Positions 29,638-37,821 of a stretch of 64,000 bases of DNA are shown here, piece by piece. Position 1 is the stretch's first letter. Each line of letters starts with the position of its first letter. The translations under genes were made by a program, and so were the position numbers. Source of the DNA: Roseiarcus sp963829505 (GTDB lineage: Bacteria > Pseudomonadota > Alphaproteobacteria > Rhizobiales > Beijerinckiaceae); assembly GCA_963829505.1 (NCBI GenBank), contig CAWHIL010000003.1:1612001-1676000 (forward strand), in the 5' to 3' direction. The notes beneath the pieces are model-generated. The model made no database searches and had not been told where the DNA came from. It worked only from the letters and a program-made list of their open reading frames with translations.

Positions 29638-30693
29638 TCAGTCCTTGAGATAGGGTCTGTGCAGCACGAGGTCCGCGGCTCCGAACCGGTCGCTCGCGGT
29701 GTTCGACTGATGCCAGTACGGATAGATGAGCGGCGGCTGGCTCACCTTGTCGAGCCGCGCCCGCTCTTCCGCGGTCAGTTTGACGTCGACACTCGCAAGA
29801 TTGTCGCGGAACTGCGCCTCCGTGCGTCCGCCGACGATCAGCGACGTCACCGTGGGACGACCGAGCGCCCATGCGAGCGCGATCTGCGCGCCCGAGACCT
29901 TGTGCGCCTCCCCGATTGCGACAAGCTCGTCGACGATGTTCCAGAGCGCGTTCTCGTCGCGCACCGGCGGCTCCGTCCATCCTGAGAACTGACGCGTGCC
30001 CTCGGGCGCCGCCTTGTTGCGGCGATGCTTGCCCGACAGCAGGCCGCCCGCGATCGGGCTCCAGACCAGAACGCCAAGGCCCTGGTCGGCGGCGACGGGC
30101 AGAAGCTCGTACTCGGCCTCGCGCGCCTGCAGCGTGTAGTGGATCTGCTCGGAGACAAAGGAGACGTGGCCGTCGCGCCGCGCGATCTCCATGGCCTTCA
30201 TCATGTGCCAGCCGGAAAAGTTGGAGCAACCGACGTAGCGGACCTTGCCCGAGCGCACGAGCGTATCGAGCGCCTCCATCGTCTCCTCGAGCGGGGTAAG
30301 GCCGTCCCACTGGTGGAGCTGGAAGAGATCGATCACGTCCGTGCGCAGCCGCCGCAGGCTCGCCTCGCATTCGCGGATCAGATGCCAGCGCGAGGAGCCG
30401 CGATCGTTGGGACCGGACCCCATCGGAAAGCGCGCCTTGGTGGCGATCAGCATGCCGGGCTTGCGGGTCGGCATCGCCTCCCCGATCAATTCCTCCGAAC
30501 GTCCTGCCGAGTAGATGTTCGCGGTGTCGATGAGGTTGACGCCGGCGTCGGCGACGACGTCGATGGCGCGGCGCACTTCCGCGAGCGGCACGTCGCCGAC
30601 CTTGGCGAACACGCCTTTGCCGCCGAAGGTCATGGTGCCGAGGGTCAGAACCGAGACTTTCAGGCCTGAATTGCCGAGCTGCCGGTATTCCAT
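29638..30693 (-). CDS. Aldo/keto reductase
   Basis: A 351-residue (beta/alpha)8 oxidoreductase starting MEYRQLGNSGLKVSVLTLGT. Catalytic-tetrad residues are visible as Asp/Tyr in NLIDTANIYSAGRSEELIG, Lys in LIATKARF and His in IDLFQLHQWD. The NADPH-site pattern is in TSLIVGGRTEAQFRDNL. The substrate is unknown. The ATG at 30693 is preferred since the 20 residues upstream are not conserved-looking. Confidence 0.9.
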   Translation of the reverse strand: MEYRQLGNSGLKVSVLTLGTMTFGGKGVFAKVGDVPLAEVRRAIDVVADAGVNLIDTANIYSAGRSEELIGEAMPTRKPGMLIATKARFPMGSGPNDRGSSRWHLIRECEASLRRLRTDVIDLFQLHQWDGLTPLEETMEALDTLVRSGKVRYVGCSNFSGWHMMKAMEIARRDGHVSFVSEQIHYTLQAREAEYELLPVAADQGLGVLVWSPIAGGLLSGKHRRNKAAPEGTRQFSGWTEPPVRDENALWNIVDELVAIGEAHKVSGAQIALAWALGRPTVTSLIVGGRTEAQFRDNLASVDVKLTAEERARLDKVSQPPLIYPYWHQSNTASDRFGAADLVLHRPYLKD

Positions 30694-30866
30694 CGCGCCG
30701 TCTCCTTCAGGGGGGTCCCGGGGGGAGCTAGCATGGCGCTGGAGACGCGCCAAGGGCGCGCGGACGCTGGTAAAAGACCGATAGCTTATGAAGTTCGGGG
30801 TTGCCGCCCCGTGAGGTTTGTGGGCAAGGTCCCGCCTTCAGGACAGCCTGATCCCAGGAGCTCTTC

Positions 30867-31520
30867 ATGCCGTTCGCTTCCCCCCGCCGGCTCGCCGGCG
30901 CCGTCGCTCTCGCCGCGGTCATGATGGCGACGGGCGCACGCGCGGTCGACGCCCCGCCGCCGGAACGCACCATCGATATGTCCAAGATCCTTCAGCCGGG
31001 CTCCCTGCCGGACATGACGATGGGTCCGGCCGATGGCGTAGCGGTGATCGAATACGGGTCGCTGACTTGCCCGCACTGCGCCGTGTTCAGCAAGGACACG
31101 CTGCCGCAGCTGAAGAAGGAATACATCGACACCGGCAAGGTCCACTTCATTTTCCGCGAATTTTCGCGCAATACGCTCGACGTCGCGGGCTTCGTGCTTG
31201 CCCGCTGCCTCGGCGACGACAAGAGCTTCGCCGCCGACGAACTCCTGTTCGCCGAACAGGACAAGTGGGCGTTCGCCGACAAGCCGCTCGAGCCGCTCAT
31301 CGCCGCCATGCGTCCAACAGGCATGAGCAAGGAGCAGGCGACGCAGTGCCTCAACAACCAGAAGCTCGCCGACGGCGTCGTCGCCGTCTCCAAACGCGCC
31401 GAGGACGAAGTCAAGGTTTCCGGCACGCCGACGTTCGTGATCGACGGCAAAGTTTACGGGGGCGAATTGTCGTTCGACCAGTTGAAGGCGATCCTCGACC
31501 CGCTCATCAAGAAGTCGTGA
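30867..31520 (+). CDS. DsbA family thiol:disulfide oxidoreductase
   Basis: A 217-residue periplasmic protein. The signal peptide runs to about residue 26 (TGARA). The thioredoxin-fold active site is CPHC in SLTCPHCAVFSKD, and the cis-Pro motif is VSGTPTFVIDG near the C-terminus. It probably introduces or shuffles disulfides in exported proteins. It is convergent with nrsF, with 13 bases between. Confidence 0.92.
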   Translation: MPFASPRRLAGAVALAAVMMATGARAVDAPPPERTIDMSKILQPGSLPDMTMGPADGVAVIEYGSLTCPHCAVFSKDTLPQLKKEYIDTGKVHFIFREFSRNTLDVAGFVLARCLGDDKSFAADELLFAEQDKWAFADKPLEPLIAAMRPTGMSKEQATQCLNNQKLADGVVAVSKRAEDEVKVSGTPTFVIDGKVYGGELSFDQLKAILDPLIKKS

Positions 31521-31533
31521 TCGGCGCCGACGA

Positions 31534-32172
31534 CTACCACGCGAGATAGCGCCGGCCGGCCCAGGCGCCCGCGGCGGCGCAGACGAGGGTCGCAAGCGGA
31601 TACCAGGTCGCGACGAAGAGCGGCGAATCGTCCGGGCAGTGCGAGGCGTAGAGAAACGACGCCAGTCCCGCGGCGGCGGCGCCCGCGAGCGCGCCCGTCC
31701 ATCCCGGGTTCTGCGGGGCGCCCGCGCGCAGCGCTACGATCAGGGCCGCCAGGATCGGCGCCGCCATCAACGGTATCATCGTCGTGCAATAGCGCATGTT
31801 CTGTCCGACAAGGCGCGGCAGCCACTCGTCTTGCGGCACGACCGCGAGTTCGACACCAACGGCCGCGGCCAGCAGGACGAGCGGCGCGAACAGCCACAGG
31901 GCAAGCGTTCCCGGCCGCGCGTCGGGGCGCGCCAGGCGAACGAGCAGGAGAAGCGACGGCAGGGCGAGCGCAAGCGCGTCCACGAACTTGAGGTTGAACC
32001 GGATCGTGCCGAGCGCCTCGGCGAAGTCCGGCCGTGGACCCACCAGGAGGCCATAAAGAAGCGCCGCGCCCGCCAAGCCACCCGCGAGGGCCGCAAGAAA
32101 GCGCCGTCCGAGGCGGGTCGGCTTCGCAATGGGGTCGGCTGCGAGCGCCGAGATCAGTTCGGAGGTCTTCAT
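31534..32172 (-). CDS. nrsF: NrsF family (DUF1109) anti-sigma factor
   Basis: A 212-residue, six-TM protein. Two Cys lie at positions matching the regulatory pair of Caulobacter NrsF: C129 in NMRYCTTMIPLM and C179 in YASHCPDDSPLF. NrsF holds the SigF-type sigma factor inactive at the inner membrane and releases it on metal or oxidative stress sensed by these Cys. Its start overlaps the stop of the sigma gene by 4 bases, showing co-translation. Confidence 0.9.
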   Translation of the reverse strand: MKTSELISALAADPIAKPTRLGRRFLAALAGGLAGAALLYGLLVGPRPDFAEALGTIRFNLKFVDALALALPSLLLLVRLARPDARPGTLALWLFAPLVLLAAAVGVELAVVPQDEWLPRLVGQNMRYCTTMIPLMAAPILAALIVALRAGAPQNPGWTGALAGAAAAGLASFLYASHCPDDSPLFVATWYPLATLVCAAAGAWAGRRYLAW

Positions 32173-32726
32173 GCGACGGACTTCCGCCATGCGGCGCCAA
32201 GGGCCTTCAGCGCGCGGTGAAGCGCGACGCGAACGGCGACCTCGGTCATGTTCAGACGTGCGGCCGTGGCCGAGATCGATTGGCCGTCCAGCGAGATGGA
32301 TTGAACAATGTCCCGCTGGCGCGGATTGAGCGTCCCCATGAGTTTGCGCGCGTCGCTGAGGGCGTGGGGATCATCCTCTTCCGGCGCGGCGAGAAACTCC
32401 TCGAAGTCCTCGATCGGCTCGGCCCGGCGCGCGCCCCGCCGGCGCATGGAGTCGATGATCTTGTGACGCGCGATGGCGTTCACCCACGGAGCCAACGTCA
32501 GGCTCGGGTCCCAGGTGTGACGCTTGAGATGGATCGCCAGCAAAGTTTCCTGCACCGCGTCCTCGACATCGGCGTCGCCCAGCCTCGCCCGTGCAAACGC
32601 CGCCCGCGCCATCGCTCTCACCGACCGGCCGAGTTCTTCGAGGAGGCGGCGATAGACCCCCTCGTCGCCCGCCATCGCGGCCTTCATCATCGCAGACCAG
32701 CGATCGGCGTCAGGCGAACCCGCCAT
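32169..32726 (-). CDS. sigF: ECF sigma factor, SigF/ECF16 type
   Basis: About 185 residues from the Met at 32726. Region 2 has VEDAVQETLLAIHLKRHTWDP, with the DVEDVVQE/LLAIHLKRHTWD pattern specific to the SigF/EcfF group, and region 4 has LNPRQRDIVQSISLDGQS and AVRVALHRALKAL. With nrsF immediately downstream it is a typical SigF-NrsF pair. A longer start at 32753 is excluded by the promoter reading, because it would lie upstream of the -10 element. Confidence 0.92.
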   Translation of the reverse strand: MAGSPDADRWSAMMKAAMAGDEGVYRRLLEELGRSVRAMARAAFARARLGDADVEDAVQETLLAIHLKRHTWDPSLTLAPWVNAIARHKIIDSMRRRGARRAEPIEDFEEFLAAPEEDDPHALSDARKLMGTLNPRQRDIVQSISLDGQSISATAARLNMTEVAVRVALHRALKALGAAWRKSVA

Positions 32727-32733
32727 TCGGAAC

Positions 32734-32759
32734 TTCGCTCCCGTACGGCCCATGTTACA
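32734..32759 (-). promoter_or_regulatory. SigF-type ECF promoter for sigF-nrsF
   Basis: Read on the minus strand, TGTAAC (32759-32754) is followed after exactly 16 bases by CGAA (32737-32734). This matches the GTAACC-N16-CGAA consensus described for Caulobacter SigF, except for the last C. It would make the pair autoregulated. Transcription would start within a few bases of the ATG at 32726, so the mRNA is probably leaderless. Confidence 0.6.
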
Positions 32760-32924
32760 GGCCGGCCTTCACGCGCCAATTCAGGCGCGACCGCAGTCCC
32801 TCTACCACAGGCCCCTGAGGTCAGCGATTCACGTGGGCCGACTGTTTTCAACTCGACGGGAACGCAGGAACGACGGGCCGACATCGCCGTTTAATCGTCA
32901 TCAGCCAGATAAAGAGGAGGTTCG

Positions 32925-33278
32925 ATGATGAGACGCACCCTGATTGCATTGCTGCCAGCCGCGGCGCTGTCGCTTGTTGCGGTCCCTGCTTTTGCGCAGA
33001 CCTTCCAGGGCCCGTACCCCTATAGTAACGACGTCTACCCGAGCGGCGGCGGCGTGTCGGAGCCGTACGGAACCTACACCCCCGCGCCGTCCGCGGGCTA
33101 TCCGAGCCCGTTCGGGTTCATTGGGGCGCCGCTTGCGGTTGCAGCCGCGCCGTTCGCCGCTGTCGGGGCCGGCTTCGCGCCCGCGCCCACAGCCTACGGT
33201 TACGCGCCGCGTAGGAACTGCGGCGTCTTCCAGGAATCGACCGGCGGCGGCCGCTACACCGCGGTTTGCGGCCCGTAA
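32925..33278 (+). CDS. Small secreted Gly/Pro/Tyr-rich protein
   Basis: A 117-residue protein with a signal peptide (1-25, VPAFAQ) followed by a low-complexity Pro/Tyr/Gly/Ala region and a C-terminal RRNCGVFQESTGGGRYTAVCGP with two Cys that could form a disulfide. AGAGGAGG lies 7 bases upstream of the start. The function is unknown. It is divergent from the sigF promoter, but I see no SigF-like -35 on its own side. Confidence 0.7.
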   Translation: MMRRTLIALLPAAALSLVAVPAFAQTFQGPYPYSNDVYPSGGGVSEPYGTYTPAPSAGYPSPFGFIGAPLAVAAAPFAAVGAGFAPAPTAYGYAPRRNCGVFQESTGGGRYTAVCGP

Positions 33279-33300
33279 TCAAGGCGAAACTATCGAGTCC

Positions 33301-33336
33301 GCGCCGTTCCCCGGTCGCAAAGCCGAGGGGACGGCG
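33301..33336 (+). terminator. Stem-loop after the secreted protein gene
   Basis: GCGCCGTTCCCC pairs with AGGGGACGGCGC across a short loop, 22 bases after the stop at 33278. There is no long T run, so rho-independent termination is only possible, not certain. Confidence 0.4.
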
Positions 33337-33504
33337 CGCGCTTTGCCTGCGCTTTGTTGGTTTGTGACGGTTTTGCAACGGCTTGGCCGTTCGTCTTGTA
33401 TTGACGCGTCGCTGAAGCCGTGGCTTTAAGCCGGCCGAGACGCGTTGAGGTTCCCGCTTGTCGCGGATCTGGGCGTCGACATCTTCCGCGGGAGACACGG
33501 CGTC

Positions 33505-34938
33505 ATGTCGCATTGGCCGATCTACGGCCGCATCGAAGGCCCGATCGTCATGATCGGGTTCGGATCGATCGGCAAGGGAACTCTCCCCCTCATCGAGCGG
33601 CACTTCGAATTCGACAAGGAAGCGTTCACTGTCATCGATCCGAACGACGCGGACCGTCGCCTTCTCGATGAACGCGGAATCAATTTCGTCCGAGTCGGTC
33701 TCACCCAGGACAATTACCGCGACGTCCTCGGCAAGCTTCTCAAGTCCGACAAGGGTCAGGGCTTCTGTGTCAACCTGTCAGTCGACACCTCCTCGCTCGA
33801 CATCATGCGAGCCGCACGCGAACTTGGCGCGCTCTATGTCGATACCGTCGTCGAACCGTGGCCGGGCTTTTATTTTTCCAAAGATCTCGGCAATGAGGCG
33901 CGTACGAACTACGCGCTGCGTGAAACTGTGCTCGAGGAGCGCCGACGCAACCCTGGCGGCCCTACGGCGGTCTCATGCTGCGGCGCCAATCCCGGCATGG
34001 TGTCCTGGTTCGTCAAGCAGGCGCTCCTGAATGTCGCGGCCGATCTCGGCGAGAAGATCGCCGAGCCAAAGAGCCGCGAAGATTGGGCGAAACTCGCCCA
34101 GGGGCTTGGCGTCAAGGGGGTGCACATCGCCGAACGCGACACCCAGCGCGCGAGACAGCCAAAACCGCGAAATGTCTTCGTCAATACCTGGTCGATCGAG
34201 GGGTTCGTTTCCGAGGGCATGCAGCCGGCCGAACTCGGCTGGGGAACGCACGAGAAATGGGCGCCGGAGAACGCCGGTTTCCACACGACCGGCTGCGGCG
34301 CGGCGATCTACGTCAATCAGCCCGGCGCCAACACCCGCGTGCGCTCATGGACGCCGACGGCGCGCGGGCAGTTCGGGTTTCTCGTCACCCACAATGAGTC
34401 GATTTCGATCGCCGACTATTTCACCGTTCGCGATGAGAAGGGCGAGGCGGTCTACCGCCCAACCTGCCACTACGCCTATCATCCGTGCGACGACGCCGTG
34501 CTGTCGCTGCACGAGCTCTTTGGTCGCGCCGGGCAGGCCCAGAACGCCCAACACATTCTGACCGAGGCCGAGATTGTCGACGGGATCGACGAACTTGGCG
34601 TGCTTCTCTACGGCCACCGTCGCAACGCCTACTGGTATGGATCGCAGCTCTCGGTCGAGGAGACGCGGGCGCTCGCGCCCTATCAGAACGCAACCGGTTT
34701 GCAGGTGACGAGCGCGGTGCTCGCCGGCATGGTCTGGGCGCTCGAGAACCCCAAGGCGGGCATCGTCGAGGCCGACGAACTCGACTTCCGCCGCTGTCTT
34801 CAGGTCCAGATTCCCTATCTCGGCCCTGTCATCGGCGTCTACACCGACTGGACGCCGCTGCAAAATCGTCCGGGACTTTTTCCGGAGGACATCGACGAGA
34901 CGGACCCCTGGCAGTTCAGGAACGTGCTCGTTCGCTAA
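33505..34938 (+). CDS. hss: Homospermidine synthase
   Basis: A 477-residue protein of normal length. It starts MSHWPIYGRIEGPIVMIGFG with GFGSIGKGTLP as the NAD-binding loop, then LYVDTVVEPWPGFY, a conserved substrate-site stretch, and CGANPGMVSWFVKQALL. It makes homospermidine from putrescine using NAD+, giving the main polyamine of many alphaproteobacteria. The ATG at 33505 with GGGAGA upstream is preferred over an earlier TTG. Confidence 0.96.
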   Translation: MSHWPIYGRIEGPIVMIGFGSIGKGTLPLIERHFEFDKEAFTVIDPNDADRRLLDERGINFVRVGLTQDNYRDVLGKLLKSDKGQGFCVNLSVDTSSLDIMRAARELGALYVDTVVEPWPGFYFSKDLGNEARTNYALRETVLEERRRNPGGPTAVSCCGANPGMVSWFVKQALLNVAADLGEKIAEPKSREDWAKLAQGLGVKGVHIAERDTQRARQPKPRNVFVNTWSIEGFVSEGMQPAELGWGTHEKWAPENAGFHTTGCGAAIYVNQPGANTRVRSWTPTARGQFGFLVTHNESISIADYFTVRDEKGEAVYRPTCHYAYHPCDDAVLSLHELFGRAGQAQNAQHILTEAEIVDGIDELGVLLYGHRRNAYWYGSQLSVEETRALAPYQNATGLQVTSAVLAGMVWALENPKAGIVEADELDFRRCLQVQIPYLGPVIGVYTDWTPLQNRPGLFPEDIDETDPWQFRNVLVR

Positions 34939-35060
34939 CGTCGATTCTCGAGGCGCTGGCGCCCCGGTCGGCGTGAAACGCTCCTATAGTCTAGGGTCGC
35001 CGTCGCCCGGGCGATAATGCTCGACGCGGCGGAGGCGTCTGGTCTAGACACGAGAACGTC

Positions 35061-35591
35061 ATGAACGACCTCGCCGCCTCCATCCGCACCATCCCGGACT
35101 ACCCGAAGCCGGGCATCCTTTTCCGTGACATCACGACGCTGCTTGGCGACGCGCGCGCCTTTCGCCGCGCCGTGGACGAACTCGTCCAGCCGTGGGCGGG
35201 GGAGAAAATCGGCAAGGTGGCGGGCATCGAGGCGCGCGGATTTATCCTCGGGGGCGCGGTCGCCCACCAGCTTTCGGCCGGCTTCGTGCCGGTTCGCAAG
35301 AAGGGCAAACTGCCGCACGCGAAAGTCTCGATCGCCTACTCGCTGGAATACGGCGTCGACGAGATGGAGATGCACCGGGACGCAGTGCAGCCCGGCGAGC
35401 GGGTGATCCTGGTGGACGACCTCATCGCCACCGGCGGAACCGCGGTCGGCGCCGTGCAGCTTCTGAAGAAGCTCGGCGCCGAGGTGGTCGCGGCCTGTTT
35501 CGTCATTGACCTGCCGGACCTCGGCGGGGCGAAGAAACTCGAGGCCCTCGGCGTCCCTGTGCGCGCGCTGATCGCGTTCGCCGGTCATTGA
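35061..35591 (+). CDS. apt: Adenine phosphoribosyltransferase
   Basis: A 176-residue type I PRTase. The PRPP-binding loop VILVDDLIATGGTAVGAVQL is complete, and the flanking IPDYPKPGILFRDITTLLGD and GIEARGFILGGAVAHQL are family signatures. It salvages adenine to AMP with PRPP. Its 3' end nearly touches the convergent DsrE-like gene (1 base between). Confidence 0.96.
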   Translation: MNDLAASIRTIPDYPKPGILFRDITTLLGDARAFRRAVDELVQPWAGEKIGKVAGIEARGFILGGAVAHQLSAGFVPVRKKGKLPHAKVSIAYSLEYGVDEMEMHRDAVQPGERVILVDDLIATGGTAVGAVQLLKKLGAEVVAACFVIDLPDLGGAKKLEALGVPVRALIAFAGH

Positions 35592-35592
35592 T

Positions 35593-36102
35593 CTACGGCT
35601 GGATCTGAACGTAGCCCTCCTGAACCAGTCCGACGATGCGGGAGACGGCGCCGCCGTTGACCTTCACTCCGGGCAGGAGATCGGCGTTGACCCAGCCGTT
35701 GTCGAGCATCGTCTGCCCGCATTCCTCGACGTCAACGCCCTCGCGGATCAGCGCCGCGATCTGTTCCTTGTAGGGATTGCCGCCGCGCCAGTTGCGCACC
35801 CGATCGTAGGCGCTGTCGTCAAGCGCCATGTAGCCGGCGGCGCCGTGGAAGATGGCGACGATCTGGCCGTCGGTGCGATCCTGCCGAAACCTCTCCACCA
35901 TCAGGCGCAGGAACGATAGCCCGGTTGGCTGATCGCCTTCGAAGGCGAGGTGATCGAGATTGAACACCACCTTCGCCTGTTTCAGCGCCACGGGTATATC
36001 AATGGATATGCCGTCGCCCGACGCCGCGCCCGACGGCGACAGCGGCATGGCGGCGAGGAAGCCGATGATCGCCGCGGCCAGATGAACACGACCTTTCCGC
36101 AC
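35593..36102 (-). CDS. Secreted DsrE-like protein
   Basis: A 169-residue protein with a signal peptide (1-27, SGAASG) followed by a DsrE/DsrF-like fold: KVVFNLDHLAFE near residue 45, VAIFHGAAGYMAL, and VDVEECGQTMLDNGWVNADLLPGV with a single Cys in the region where related sulfur-transfer proteins carry one. The periplasmic function is unknown. Confidence 0.78.
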   Translation of the reverse strand: MRKGRVHLAAAIIGFLAAMPLSPSGAASGDGISIDIPVALKQAKVVFNLDHLAFEGDQPTGLSFLRLMVERFRQDRTDGQIVAIFHGAAGYMALDDSAYDRVRNWRGGNPYKEQIAALIREGVDVEECGQTMLDNGWVNADLLPGVKVNGGAVSRIVGLVQEGYVQIQP

Positions 36103-36249
36103 GCTCGTTCTCCCCTTGCTTTTTCCGCGATCGGCCCGCGGCCACTCTCACGACCCGTCCACCTAGCACGGAAGCTGCAAGCCCGTGGACACCGGCGCCG
36201 CGATCTGCGATTGGAGCGCCCGCCTGACGAGCGACCCGGGGGAATCGGA

Positions 36250-37107
36250 ATGACCGACGCAAGGCTTCAGACGCTGATCGAACAGGCGTGGGAAAACCGC
36301 GCGGCGATCAATCCGCAGACCGCGGGGGACGTGCGCGACGCCGTGGAGAAGGCGCTCGAGGCGCTCGATGCGGGCAAGGCGCGAGTCGCTGAAAAGATCG
36401 CCGGCGCGACGGGGCCGAATTCCTGGAAGGTGAACCAGTGGCTGAAGAAGGCGGTGCTGCTTTCCTTCCGCCTCAACGACAACGCGCTTGTCGGGGGCGG
36501 CCCTGGCGAGGCGACCTGGTGGGACAAGATCCCGTCGAAATTCGCCGGCTGGGGCGAGAACCGCTTCCGCGAGGCGGGCTTTCGCGCGGTTCCCGGCGCA
36601 ATCGTGCGCCGCTCGGCGTTTGTCGCCCGAGACGTCGTGCTGATGCCGAGCTTCGTCAACATCGGCGCCTACGTGGACTCCAAGACCATGGTCGATACCT
36701 GGGTCACGGTCGGCTCCTGCGCCCAGATCGGGCGTAACGTGCATCTCTCGGGCGGCGTCGGGATCGGCGGCGTGCTCGAACCGCTGCAGGCCAATCCGAC
36801 CATCGTCGAGGACGATTGCTTTATCGGCGCGCGCTCCGAGATCGTCGAGGGCGTGATTGTCGGCGAAGGCTCGGTTGTGTCGATGGGCGTATTCATCGGC
36901 GCCTCGACCAAGGTCGTCGACCGGACGACCGGCGCCGTCCACGTCGGCTACGTGCCGCCCTATTCCGTCGTCGTTTCGGGCTCTCTGCCCGGCAAGCCGC
37001 TGCCCGACGGAAATCCCGGTCCTTCCCTTTACTGCGCGGTCATCGTGAAGACGGTCGACGCCAAGACCCGCGCCAAGACCGGCATCAACGAGCTTTTGCG
37101 GGAGTGA
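36250..37107 (+). CDS. dapD: Tetrahydrodipicolinate N-succinyltransferase
   Basis: A 285-residue left-handed beta-helix acyltransferase. It starts MTDARLQTLIEQAWENRAAI, and hexapeptide repeats are visible around ARDVVLMPSFVNIGAYVD, SCAQIGRNVHLSGGVGIGGV and ARSEIVEGVIVGEGSVVSMG. It succinylates tetrahydrodipicolinate in the succinylase branch of lysine/meso-DAP synthesis. It is the last clearly chromosomal gene before the phage-like island. Confidence 0.97.
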   Translation: MTDARLQTLIEQAWENRAAINPQTAGDVRDAVEKALEALDAGKARVAEKIAGATGPNSWKVNQWLKKAVLLSFRLNDNALVGGGPGEATWWDKIPSKFAGWGENRFREAGFRAVPGAIVRRSAFVARDVVLMPSFVNIGAYVDSKTMVDTWVTVGSCAQIGRNVHLSGGVGIGGVLEPLQANPTIVEDDCFIGARSEIVEGVIVGEGSVVSMGVFIGASTKVVDRTTGAVHVGYVPPYSVVVSGSLPGKPLPDGNPGPSLYCAVIVKTVDAKTRAKTGINELLRE

Positions 37108-37243
37108 TCAAGGGCTTCGTCAGCCTCGCGCTTGCCTCGAGCGCGCGTTGGTAACAAACTGATTTTGCTGAGTTACACCCATATTTTCTCTTTTTCAAAA
37201 ACAAAAGCTTGCGCATTTCCGCTGGTTGGGGCATTGTCAGGCA

Positions 37244-37372
37244 ATGTCGAGGAATGCGTCTGAGGACGCCCTCGACCTTCCCGAGCGCCGATTTGACCGA
37301 AGATTCAAGGCCCGCCTCCCGGCGCGGCCGTGGCTCGGCGCGCCCGCCCTCTCGCGAAAAGGCGCCCCATGA
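37244..37372 (+). CDS. Possible short coupled ORF before the small-terminase-like gene
   Basis: A 42-codon frame (MSRNASEDALDLPERRF...) rich in Arg and Pro, without a known domain. Its stop overlaps the next ATG by TGA/ATG at 37369-37372, which is typical of translational coupling in phage gene strings. The Shine-Dalgarno region is poor, so coding status is uncertain. Upstream of it, 37140-37215 is strikingly AT-rich and may hold a promoter. Confidence 0.3.
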   Translation: MSRNASEDALDLPERRFDRRFKARLPARPWLGAPALSRKGAP

Positions 37373-37530
37373 TTGAGTTCGACCCGGACATCCAGGTTCC
37401 GCCCCACCGCGTGAGGCGCATGCTCGCCGCCCTGATCGCCGGGCTCTCTCCCGACGCTATCGGGGCCGAGGAGAATTGTGGAGGGTTATGTGAGGTCGCC
37501 GACGCACGGGTTGGGCGTCACGGAGGGTGA
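37369..37530 (+). pseudogene. Small-terminase-like phage gene, 5' part, interrupted by IS91-family element
   Basis: The frame starts MIEFDPDIQVPPHRVRRMLA and reads about 35 native residues (to SPDAIGAEE) before entering the insertion element, then runs to a chance stop at 37530. The C-terminal part lies beyond the element at 39962-40324 and runs directly into the large terminase gene. Position and size fit a small-terminase/gp1-like gene of a phage or gene transfer agent. The family assignment is inferred from location. Confidence 0.6.
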
Positions 37531-37540
37531 CCTCACATAA
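37486..37540. repeat. Terminal hairpin of the IS91-family element (candidate oriIS)
   Basis: TTATGTGAGGTC at 37486-37497 and GACCTCACATAA at 37529-37540 are perfect 12-bp inverse complements around a 31-base loop. It lies downstream of the transposase stop, where rolling-circle IS91 elements carry their replication origin end. The region between it and the transposase stop (37541-37821) shows no gene. Confidence 0.6.
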
Positions 37541-37821
37541 GCCGGATTGAACGAAGGCGCGGGCCGTTTAGCCGCTATGGCGAAAGCGCGCGAGGCGTCG
37601 GGGCGCAGGCGCCAACTGGCCGCTCCGGGAAGGCTGCGGCTGTCGATCATGGACCGGGTCAACGCCGTGCGTCGGTCGGCGGGACCGGTCGGACGACGAC
37701 TGCGCGGAGGCTGAACGAGGCGGAGGGGGGCGCGGTGGCGCGGTGAAGCCGAGCGCCGGCTGGGCCATGGAGCGGCAGGTCGGAGTCACGGACAGGATCG
37801 GGATCGGGCGAGCGGTCGTCG

